Assembly: GCA_016717205.1 (NCBI GenBank)
Contig: JADKGC010000001.1
Coordinates: forward strand, 1,178,001-1,242,000
Length of the DNA: 64,000 bases
Reading direction: 5' to 3'
Source of the DNA: Candidatus Flexifilum breve
GTDB lineage: Bacteria; Chloroflexota; Anaerolineae; Aggregatilineales; Phototrophicaceae
Within the stretch, counting starts at the first letter, position 1. Each line of letters starts with the position of its first letter. The position numbers and the translations under genes are program-made. Below are positions 33,276-40,677 of this stretch, piece after piece. Under the pieces are notes generated by a model that was given only the letters and a program-made list of their open reading frames with translations, did no database searches and had not been told where the DNA came from.

Positions 33276-36200
33276 GTGCAGTTGAATTCCCTCCTCAGCT
33301 TCCTCCCCATTGATCGACGGCACAGCCTCGCACGTGGGACGTCGATCCCGTCCAGCGCCGCCGGATCAGTGCTGTTCGCCGACATTTCCGGCTTCACCCC
33401 GCTGACCGAAGCGCTCGCACGGGCGCTCGGCCCACGGCTCGGCGCGGAAGAACTCACGCGCCAGCTCAACCGCGTGTACGACGCGCTCATCCGCCAGATG
33501 GATCGCTTTGGCGGTACGATCACGAACTTCAACGGCGACGCGCTCACCTGCTGGTTCCCCAGCGGCGACGGATCGCTGCGCGAGGCGGCGCGGCGCGCGC
33601 TCACCTGCGCCTTCGCCTTACAGGCGGCAATGCAGGCGTTTGCTCAGGTACGCCTCCCCAATGGCGAAACCGCGTGTCTCTCGCTCAAAGTGGCGGTGGC
33701 GACGGGCAAAGTGCAGCGCTTCCTCGTCGGCGACCCCGGCGTGCTCTGCCTCGACGTGCTGGCAGGCGAAACGCTCAACCGCATGGCGCAGGGCGAACGG
33801 CACGCCGCGCGCGGTGAAGTCGTGATCGATGAGGCGACCGCCAATGTGCTCTTCCAAGCGTGCGAAGTCACCGAATGGCGGCAAAACGAGGACACCACCT
33901 ACCGCTTCGCTGTCATCCGCGCGCTGACCAGCGCCGCCGAGCCCGCGCCGTGGCCGGAACTTCCGCCCGATGCGCTCACCGCCAACGCCATCCGTTCGTG
34001 GATCATTCCCGCGCTGCTTCAGCGCGAAGACGCCTTGCTCACCGAACTGCGCCCGACCGTCGCTCTCTTCTGCGCGTTTACGGGCATCGACTACGACGGC
34101 GACCCCGACGCCGAGCGCAAGCTCGACGCCTATGTGCGCTGGGTACAGTCGATTGTCACGGGCTACGACGGCACGCTGCTGCAGGTCACCGCCGCGGATA
34201 AAGGCAGTCATTTTTACGCGGCCTTTGGTGCGCCCACCGCGCACGAGAACAATGCTGTCCGCGCCGCCTCCGCCGCGCTCGATTTGCGCAAGCTGCCCAT
34301 TGAATTGAGCTACATCCATTCGGTGCGCATCGGCCTCGCGCAGGGCATCGCCCGCACGGGAGCCTATGGCGGGGAGACGCGCCGCGTGTACAGTGTCATC
34401 GGCGACGCGGTCAACCTCGCCGCGCGCTTAATGACCAACGCCGCCTCAGGTACGGTGCTCATCACCGACCGGGTGCAGCGCGCGGTCGCCGCCGAATTCA
34501 TCACCGATCCGCTCACGCCGATTCAGGTGAAAGGCCGCAGCGAACCGCTCCCGGTGGCACGGCTCGTCGCCTACGCCGAACCGGGCACAGTGCAGCCCGT
34601 GCGCCCGCTGGTCGGACGCAGCGCCGAACTCGCGCACCTCTTGGGCGCGATCGCCCCGATCATCGATGGTCTGCCGGTCGGCGCGACCTGGGTCTATGGC
34701 GAAGCCGGTATCGGCAAAACGCACCTCATCACTGCCGCGCGCGAACACCTCGGCGCCGCGATCACATGGTATCGCTTCCCGACGGATCAACTCGTGCACG
34801 AATCCCTGCACGCGGTCATGCCCGTGCTCCACGACTATTTCAGCTTCTTCCTCGCCATCAACGACATCCTGAAGAAGAAGCTGTTCGAGCGCCGCCTCGA
34901 CCGCCTGATCCGCGGCTTGAGCGAGCATCCGGCGATGATCGCCGCGCTCAACGAGGCGCGCTGGTATCTTGGCGCGCTGCTCGGTTTGCACTGGCCGAAT
35001 TCGCCGTTTGAAAGCGCCGATCCGCATGTGCGCTTTGAGCGCTCGCTCACGGCGATCAACACGCTGTTTCAGGCGGAAAGCCTCGTCAAGCCGCTGGTGC
35101 TGCACGTGCAGGACGCGCAGTGGCTCGACCCCGATTCGCGCACAGTGCTCGAACTGTGGATTGAAAGCGCGGCGAATTACCCACTCGCCGTGCTCATCGA
35201 CAGCCGCGAGCTTGACCACACGGTCGCGGATCGGCACGCCATCACGCTGTTCCCCGTCCGCGAACTGGATCGCGGCGGCGTGACGGCGCTGGCGGCGACG
35301 CTGCTCAACGGCAAGGTGAGCGCCAGCACCGTCGCCTACTTGTTGAGCAAGGCCAACGGCAACCCCTTCTTCACCGAACAACTCACGCTGGATTTGCACG
35401 AACGCGGGGCGCTCACCTCGGCAAATGGCGAATGGGCGCTGACCGACGCGGACATCGACGACATGCCCGTCAACCTCAACGCCGTGTTGATTGCCCGTCT
35501 GGATCGTCTCTCCCCCGCGCTGCGCACCGCCGTGCAGGTGGCCTCGGTGCTCGGTCAGGAGTTCGACGTGCCCGTGCTCGAACAGATGAGCAGCGAAAGC
35601 GATGTACGCGAGAAAGTCAAGCAGGCCGCCGACGAAGCGATCTGGGTGGCGCAGAGCGAGACACATTTCATCTTCCGCCATGCGCTGCTGCGCGACGCGG
35701 CCTATTCGATGCAGTTACAGGAACGCCTGCGCGAACTGCACGCCCGCGCGGGCGCGGCGATTGAGCACGTTCACGCGGACAACATGATCGTCAAAGCGCC
35801 GGATTTAGCCTATCACTATGAGAAAGCGGGCACCGCCGACCGGGCGATCTACTACTGCATCCAGTCGGCGCACTACATGCTGTCGCTGCACGCCAATCAC
35901 GAAGCGATTGGCTATTACGAGCGCGCGCTGCTGCTCGCGGAAGGCGAACGCTTCCCGCCGAGCGAGATCGCGCCGCTCTACGAAGGCTTGGGGGATCTCC
36001 ACGAGGCAGCGGGCGCATATCAGGCGGCGCACACGGCCTATGCCGCCGGGATGCGCGTGCTCGCCCGAGCAGATTACGCCACGTGGCGCATCCGCCTGCA
36101 GCGCAAGCAGGGTCAAGTGCTGCATAAGTGGGGGCGCTATACCGAGGCGACACAGTGTTACGAACTGGGACTCGCGGAACAGCCGACCGAACTCCCCCCG

Positions 36201-36725
36201 GAAGAAGCCTGCCTGCTGTATCTTGGTCTCAGCCAGATTCACTATCGCCAGGGCGAACTCGCCGAAGCGCAGGCGGTCGCGCAGTTGGGTTTGCGCATGG
36301 CGCAAGCGCAGGACGATCAGCGCAATCTGGCGTATGCGCTGCAAACGCTCGGCATGATTGCGTGGAAGCAGGACGACTACGCGCAAGCCATGCGCTGTTA
36401 TACCGAGAGTCTCGACCTTTGGCAGGCATCGAAAAATCCGGCGGGCTTGGCGGGCATTCACAACAACCTCGGCCTGCTGTTTCAACGGCTCGGCAATCTC
36501 GCGCAGGCCATCGACCATTTACGGCAGGCGCAGGCGTTGTTCGAGCAGGTGGGGAATTTGCACGGGCTGGCGTGCGTCTATGATAATCTCGGTCAGGCGT
36601 ATATGCAGTCCGGCGACGAAACCAGCGCGATGACCGCGCTGGAGCAGGCCGTCAGCATCCTCATGCAGATCGGGCTGGACGAGAGTCAGGTATTTACTGG
36701 TATGTGGCAGGCAGGGACGTGGTGA
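33276..36725 (+). CDS. Double cyclase domain / AAA-type ATPase / TPR protein (soluble adenylyl cyclase-like)
   Basis: 1149 residues. Cyclase homology domain 1 (about 27-205) holds both metal Asp residues (FADISGF and FNGDALTCWF). Domain 2 (about 255-420) lacks the first Asp but keeps the VYSVIGDAVNLAARL segment with the transition-state Asn and Arg. A pair of complementary halves is also the arrangement of soluble adenylyl cyclase (ADCY10). A P-loop ATPase follows (GEAGIGKT at 475-482, Walker B LVLHVQDAQWLD). From about 868 to the end are TPR repeats. It starts at GTG 33276 after GAAGGAT. It could be a cAMP-making or a purely regulatory protein; the operon ties it to partner switching. Confidence 0.88.
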   Translation: MQLNSLLSFLPIDRRHSLARGTSIPSSAAGSVLFADISGFTPLTEALARALGPRLGAEELTRQLNRVYDALIRQMDRFGGTITNFNGDALTCWFPSGDGSLREAARRALTCAFALQAAMQAFAQVRLPNGETACLSLKVAVATGKVQRFLVGDPGVLCLDVLAGETLNRMAQGERHAARGEVVIDEATANVLFQACEVTEWRQNEDTTYRFAVIRALTSAAEPAPWPELPPDALTANAIRSWIIPALLQREDALLTELRPTVALFCAFTGIDYDGDPDAERKLDAYVRWVQSIVTGYDGTLLQVTAADKGSHFYAAFGAPTAHENNAVRAASAALDLRKLPIELSYIHSVRIGLAQGIARTGAYGGETRRVYSVIGDAVNLAARLMTNAASGTVLITDRVQRAVAAEFITDPLTPIQVKGRSEPLPVARLVAYAEPGTVQPVRPLVGRSAELAHLLGAIAPIIDGLPVGATWVYGEAGIGKTHLITAAREHLGAAITWYRFPTDQLVHESLHAVMPVLHDYFSFFLAINDILKKKLFERRLDRLIRGLSEHPAMIAALNEARWYLGALLGLHWPNSPFESADPHVRFERSLTAINTLFQAESLVKPLVLHVQDAQWLDPDSRTVLELWIESAANYPLAVLIDSRELDHTVADRHAITLFPVRELDRGGVTALAATLLNGKVSASTVAYLLSKANGNPFFTEQLTLDLHERGALTSANGEWALTDADIDDMPVNLNAVLIARLDRLSPALRTAVQVASVLGQEFDVPVLEQMSSESDVREKVKQAADEAIWVAQSETHFIFRHALLRDAAYSMQLQERLRELHARAGAAIEHVHADNMIVKAPDLAYHYEKAGTADRAIYYCIQSAHYMLSLHANHEAIGYYERALLLAEGERFPPSEIAPLYEGLGDLHEAAGAYQAAHTAYAAGMRVLARADYATWRIRLQRKQGQVLHKWGRYTEATQCYELGLAEQPTELPPEEACLLYLGLSQIHYRQGELAEAQAVAQLGLRMAQAQDDQRNLAYALQTLGMIAWKQDDYAQAMRCYTESLDLWQASKNPAGLAGIHNNLGLLFQRLGNLAQAIDHLRQAQALFEQVGNLHGLACVYDNLGQAYMQSGDETSAMTALEQAVSILMQIGLDESQVFTGMWQAGTW

Positions 36726-36744
36726 GCATCAGGAGTCAGTTTCA

Positions 36745-37197
36745 GTGGCCTTAAAAACAATTGAGTTGAAAATTCCGTGCGAATCCGGCTACGAGAAGAT
36801 CGCGATGCGCTGCGCGGGTGATCTGGCCCAGCGCATGGGCTTCACGCCCGAGCGCATTCTCGATCTGGAAACGGCGGTCTCCGAGGCGTGCATCAACGCC
36901 TTTGAGCATGGCAACCATTATGATGGTGAGACGCGCATCTACGTATCGATGACCGCGCACGCCGACCGCCTCGCCATCGACGTGGCGGACGAAGGCCGCG
37001 ACGGCACGCCGACCGCCGCCGATTTTGAGCTGCCGGACATCGGCGCACAGATCGATGGGGCGCTGCCCGCGGGCGGGCTCGGTCTGTTCGTGATCAAGTC
37101 GCTGGTGGACGAAGCCGAATTTGTCCCGCCGGATCTCGGCACGGGCAATCAGTTTCGCATGGTGATTCACTTGCAGTCCGAGGAAGACACACCATGA
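36745..37197 (+). CDS. RsbW/BtrW-type serine kinase (anti-sigma factor)
   Basis: 150 residues with the GHKL ATPase fold: N-box in ETAVSEACINAFEHGNHYD, the IDVADEGRDGTP G1 region and PAGGLGLFVIKSLVDE G2 region. Such kinases bind either a sigma factor or a STAS protein and phosphorylate the latter. It starts at GTG 36745 after AGGAG and overlaps the STAS gene by 4 nt. No sigma factor gene is in the window, so the final target lies elsewhere or is not a sigma factor. Confidence 0.9.
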   Translation: MALKTIELKIPCESGYEKIAMRCAGDLAQRMGFTPERILDLETAVSEACINAFEHGNHYDGETRIYVSMTAHADRLAIDVADEGRDGTPTAADFELPDIGAQIDGALPAGGLGLFVIKSLVDEAEFVPPDLGTGNQFRMVIHLQSEEDTP

Positions 37198-37550
37198 CTC
37201 CAGCCACGCTCCAAGTTGTCACCCGGCGCAGCGATCACGCGGCCATCATCGAACTGCAAGGCGACGTGAATTCGGATGGCGATGCCGCGATCAAGGAAGC
37301 GTATCGCAGCGCAGTTGCGGAAGGCTACACCACTATTCTCTTCAACCTGAGCCAAGCCGCGTACATCAATACGTCGGGCATTTCTGTGCTGATCACTGTG
37401 GTCATGCAGGCGAAAAAGGCCGGGCAGAAAATCCTTGTCTCCGGGGTGAGCGCGCACTACAAAAAGGTCTTCGACCTCGTGCGCTTTTCGACCTACGTCA
37501 CCATGTTCGATACTGAAGACGCCGCGCTCGCGAGTTTGAAATCGGCGTAA
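37194..37550 (+). CDS. STAS-domain anti-sigma factor antagonist
   Basis: 118 residues, a single STAS domain. LQGDVNSDGDAAIKEAY is the first strand-helix unit, and YINTSGISVLITVV holds the Ser that kinases of the RsbW type phosphorylate. It is the switch protein whose phosphate is added by the upstream kinase and removed by the SpoIIE phosphatase. Translationally coupled with the kinase (ATGA). Confidence 0.92.
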   Translation: MTPATLQVVTRRSDHAAIIELQGDVNSDGDAAIKEAYRSAVAEGYTTILFNLSQAAYINTSGISVLITVVMQAKKAGQKILVSGVSAHYKKVFDLVRFSTYVTMFDTEDAALASLKSA

Positions 37551-37921
37551 TTTCGTCTCTTGCCTCCTAATGGAGAGCTGATGGGCGACGCCTGTCCTTT
37601 GTCGGGACAGCTGTCCGTCACAGCGGACGCGATAAATCGCGTCCCTACGAGAAGAATCGCTTTTGTGTAGGGATGCAATGATGCAGTTTAACTTATGAAT
37701 ACGGAGATCCCGCACGTAGGGGAGGGGCAGTGTCCCCTCCCGTTCATGGGCGACCACATAGGGTCGCCCCTACAGCCAATATCCGCGATCATTAGTTAAA
37801 CTGCATAATTGCGTCCGCCGCTTTCCACCTCACCCCCGGCCCCTCCCCGAATGCACGGAGGGGAGACAGAAACGACGATTGCGCAGGGGTGAGGTTTCAC
37901 GAACTTCAACGGAGTCCCAAC
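37551..37921. repeat. Nested palindromic repeats, including a 126-bp inverted-repeat insertion
   Basis: No gene is seen. A GCGGACGC-class unit (37623-37648) is followed by half of its usual partner, GTAGGGATGCAATG (37667-37680). The other half, AATTGCGTCCGC, is at 37807-37818. The two halves are separated by a 126-bp element (37681-37806) with 13-bp perfect inverted ends. Two further palindromes (about 37718-37740 and 37748-37773) lie within the element, and a GGGGAGGGG-class unit at about 37828-37893 follows. Confidence 0.7.
37681..37806. mobile_element. 126-bp MITE-like element with 13-bp perfect terminal inverted repeats
   Basis: ATGCAGTTTAACT (37681-37693) is the exact reverse complement of AGTTAAACTGCAT (37794-37806). 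The element sits in the centre of a palindromic repeat. Joining the flanks restores the uninterrupted GCAATGAATTGC seen at other copies, with no target duplication. It has no coding capacity; if mobile, it needs a transposase from elsewhere. Confidence 0.65.
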
Positions 37922-39010
37922 GTGACCAAACGCATCACCCTGCTGTGCCTCGTGATCACCCTGCTGCTGTGCGTCGCGCCACTGACCGCGCAAGACACAA
38001 ACATCCTCGACGCCATCGTTACCAGTTACGCCGACAAGACAGATCCGGCAGTCGCAGTGCAGGTGACCACGCCGGATGGCGTGTGGTCGGCGGCAGGCGG
38101 CAGCGTCGATGGCCGCCGCGCCGCGGACGTGAACGACCGCTTCCGCATCGGCAGCATGTCCAAGACGTTTGTCGCGGTCGTGGCCTTGCTGTTGGCCGAA
38201 GACGGCGTGATCGCGCTGGACGACCCGGCGGCGACCTATCTGCCCGCCGAGGTCGTCGCCAACGTCGAGAATGCGGATCAGGTCACGCTGCGTCAGCTTC
38301 TGTCCATGCGCAGCGGCATCAGCGACTATCTGGAAACGGACGAGTTCTGGTCAGTGGTCGAGACCGAACCAGATCACGCGTGGACGGCCGCCGAAGCGAT
38401 CACCTATGCTTATGATCTGCCCGCCATGTTCGAGCCGGACACCGACTACTACTACTCGAACTCGAATTACATCCTCCTGCAGTTGATTCTGGAAGCGGTG
38501 ACGAGTCAGCCGCTGCACGCGCTGGTACGTGAGCGCATCCTCGATCCGCTCGGGATGGCGGACACCTACACGCAGTTCTTCGAGAACGCTCCGGCGGGCG
38601 GAACACTCGTTGACGGTTGGGAAGACTGGTTCGGCGACAGCGATCTCGACAACGTGACTGCCATCAACGATGGCTGGGGCTTGGGCGACGGCGCGCTGAT
38701 TTCGACCGTGGGCGACCTGACGACCTTCTACCGGGCGCTGCTCGCTGATCAGACGCTGCTCAACGCCGACTCGATGCGTACCCTGCTCGACTTTCGCCCC
38801 GACGACACTGGCGACGGCTACAGTCTCGGGCTCGCCGAGTGGGCAACCGATTATGGATCGGCATGGGGACACTCTGGCGCGGTGCTCGGCTTTGTGAGCA
38901 TCGGCTTCTACCTGCCGGACGCGGATGTCACCGTCATGGTGCTGTCCGCGAATGCTGATCTGGACGTATACGCGGTAGCGCTGGCCGCGCTCGCCGCAGT
39001 TCTGGAGTGA
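37922..39010 (+). CDS. Secreted beta-lactamase-fold serine hydrolase
   Basis: 362 residues from the GTG at 37922, which has ACGGAG 7 nt upstream and yields a clean signal peptide (TKRITLLCLVITLLLC...PLTAQD). The longer frame from 37889 adds repeat-derived residues. Motifs: SMSK in RIGSMSKTFVAVVALLL (nucleophile Ser), YSNSNY (Tyr-X-Asn), and GHSGAVLG at the third box. This is the D-Ala-D-Ala carboxypeptidase/esterase/class-C group acting outside the membrane; the substrate cannot be told. It is followed closely by a dehydrogenase gene. Confidence 0.85.
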   Translation: MTKRITLLCLVITLLLCVAPLTAQDTNILDAIVTSYADKTDPAVAVQVTTPDGVWSAAGGSVDGRRAADVNDRFRIGSMSKTFVAVVALLLAEDGVIALDDPAATYLPAEVVANVENADQVTLRQLLSMRSGISDYLETDEFWSVVETEPDHAWTAAEAITYAYDLPAMFEPDTDYYYSNSNYILLQLILEAVTSQPLHALVRERILDPLGMADTYTQFFENAPAGGTLVDGWEDWFGDSDLDNVTAINDGWGLGDGALISTVGDLTTFYRALLADQTLLNADSMRTLLDFRPDDTGDGYSLGLAEWATDYGSAWGHSGAVLGFVSIGFYLPDADVTVMVLSANADLDVYAVALAALAAVLE

Positions 39011-39016
39011 ACAAGC

Positions 39017-39979
39017 ATGCACATCGTCATCCCCGATGATTATCAGGACGCAGTGCGCCAGCTCGACTGCTTCGCGCAGCTCAACGGGCACACGGTCACG
39101 ATTTACAACGACAGCGTGACTGACGTAGACGCGCTGGCGAAGCGCTTCCAGGACGCGGACGCGCTCGTGCTCATCCGCGAACGCACGGCGATTACCAGCG
39201 CACTCCTTGACCGCCTGCCCAAGCTCAAAGTCATCGCGCAAACCGGGCGCGGCATCCCGCACATCGATGTGCCCGCCTGCACGCAGCACAAAATCCCGGT
39301 GCTGGTCGGCGGCGGATCGCCTTATTCGACCGCCGAACTCACATGGGCGCTCGTGCTGGCCGCGACGCGCCACATTCCGCAGGAAGTCGCCAACCTCAAG
39401 GCGGGGCGCTGGCAGCGTGAATTCGGCATCGGCCTGCATGGACGGACGCTCGGCATCTTCAGCTATGGGAACATCGGCCAATTGGTGGCGAACTACGGGC
39501 GCGCCTTCGGCATGCACGTGCTCGTGTGGGGACGGGAAGGCTCACAAGCGCGGGCGCAGGCGGACGGCTACGCCACGGTGATCACACAGCGCGAGCTGTT
39601 CGAGCGGGCGGACGTGCTCAGCCTGCATATCAAGCTGGTGCCGGAGACGCGCGGCATCGTCACACTCGACGATTTGCTGGCGATGCCGCCAACCGCGCTG
39701 CTCGTCAACACCAGCCGCGCCGACCTGATCGCATCGGGGGCGCTGGTCGCGGCGCTGCAAGCGGGACATCCCGGTTACGCCGCCGTCGATGTGTTCGAGA
39801 GCGAGCCCGTGGTCGATCACCCGCTGCTGCACATGGAGAATGTTATCGCGACGCCGCACATCGGCTATGTGGAGAAAGACAGCTACGAAGCCTATTTCGG
39901 GGCGGCCTTCGAGCAGTTGATCAAGTACATGAACGGCGAATCCACCAACATCGTCAACCCGCAGGCGGTGAAAAGTTGA
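39017..39979 (+). CDS. D-2-hydroxyacid dehydrogenase family protein
   Basis: 320 residues of the phosphoglycerate/2-hydroxyacid dehydrogenase family. The Rossmann motif is FSYGNIGQ (weaker than Gly-X-Gly-X-X-Gly). Catalytic Arg in VNTSRADLI, Glu in VDVFESEP and His in ATPHIGYVEKD are kept. It lacks the ACT domain of many SerA proteins and the serine pathway neighbours, so the substrate is open. It starts 6 nt after the hydrolase stop, so the two are probably cotranscribed. Confidence 0.85.
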   Translation: MHIVIPDDYQDAVRQLDCFAQLNGHTVTIYNDSVTDVDALAKRFQDADALVLIRERTAITSALLDRLPKLKVIAQTGRGIPHIDVPACTQHKIPVLVGGGSPYSTAELTWALVLAATRHIPQEVANLKAGRWQREFGIGLHGRTLGIFSYGNIGQLVANYGRAFGMHVLVWGREGSQARAQADGYATVITQRELFERADVLSLHIKLVPETRGIVTLDDLLAMPPTALLVNTSRADLIASGALVAALQAGHPGYAAVDVFESEPVVDHPLLHMENVIATPHIGYVEKDSYEAYFGAAFEQLIKYMNGESTNIVNPQAVKS

Positions 39980-40007
39980 GCGCCAGCGAAACGGTGTGGG
40001 GTTGCTT

Positions 40008-40433
40008 CTACCCGACCAACACCTTGATCCCCGCGCCGATGCTCTGTTCGACCGAAACTTCAGTGAACCCGACCCGCACAATGTAGGTCGGCTTGGTTTG
40101 CAGCAAGTAAACCTCAGCATCTTTGACGAAACCGAGCACCTGCAGCCGTTCGGAGCGCACGGGGTTCTCCGCATCGATCTCGATGACCCGCCCCGTTTGC
40201 CCCGGACGCAGTTCGGTCAGCGCGCACACCTCGCCAATCTCACGAACGGGCGGATTGCGCCGTGCCAACCAGCGCCGCAGCCGATCCGCCATGACCGAGC
40301 GCTGCTCGTCAACCATCTGATAACCGCAATTCGGGCAGCAGATCACCGCGCAGCGCTCGTTGAACGCACAGGATGCATGGCACGAGAGCGCTGTGCCGTC
40401 GAATTCAAAGCCACATAAGGGACAGGTTGTCAT
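40008..40433 (-). CDS. feoA: FeoA-domain protein with N-terminal zinc ribbon
   Basis: 141 residues. The first 45 hold three Cys pairs or triplets (CPLCG, CHASC, CCPNCGY), likely a zinc ribbon. From about 65 to the end is an SH3-like FeoA domain (LRPGQTGRVIEIDAENPVRSERLQVLGFVKDAEVYLL). FeoA assists the FeoB ferrous iron channel. It lies downstream of feoB on the same strand, separated by a structured repeat, the reverse of the common feoA-feoB order. Confidence 0.8.
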   Translation of the reverse strand: MTTCPLCGFEFDGTALSCHASCAFNERCAVICCPNCGYQMVDEQRSVMADRLRRWLARRNPPVREIGEVCALTELRPGQTGRVIEIDAENPVRSERLQVLGFVKDAEVYLLQTKPTYIVRVGFTEVSVEQSIGAGIKVLVG

Positions 40434-40467
40434 CGCTCACCCCATAGCCATTGTCGGGACGATGCAG

Positions 40468-40634
40468 GCCGGTAAGTGCTTAGTACACCGTGAAAATCGG
40501 TTACGGGTCGGTTTTGGGATTTTGCGGACGCGATAAATCGCGTCCCTACGAAATAATCGTCCTTGTGTAGGGACGCAATTCATTGCGTCCGCTGCCCCCA
40601 AACAGACTTCACGCTTTTCTGCGGAGCTACCGGC
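40468..40634. repeat. Long structured repeat, copy A (between feoB and feoA)
   Basis: A 167-bp unit bounded by GCCGGTA (40468-40474) and its complement TACCGGC (40628-40634). Inside are further complementary arms (CGTGAA with TTCACG; TTTGGG with CCCAAA). The core is the paired GCGGACGC palindromes (40523-40548 and 40566-40591). Copy B is at 58213-58376. Confidence 0.65.
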
Positions 40635-40677
40635 GTGCCTCATCCACTCTTCCAGATTCACCCACCACTGCGCGTCA

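Noticed and set aside
34446..35681. Minus-strand frame of 411 codons inside the cyclase/ATPase gene
   Set aside because: Antisense to the P-loop ATPase and TPR region, with no recognisable motif of its own.
38351..39517. Minus-strand frame of 388 codons across the serine hydrolase and dehydrogenase
   Set aside because: It spans two genes with intact catalytic motifs on the plus strand and has no domain of its own.
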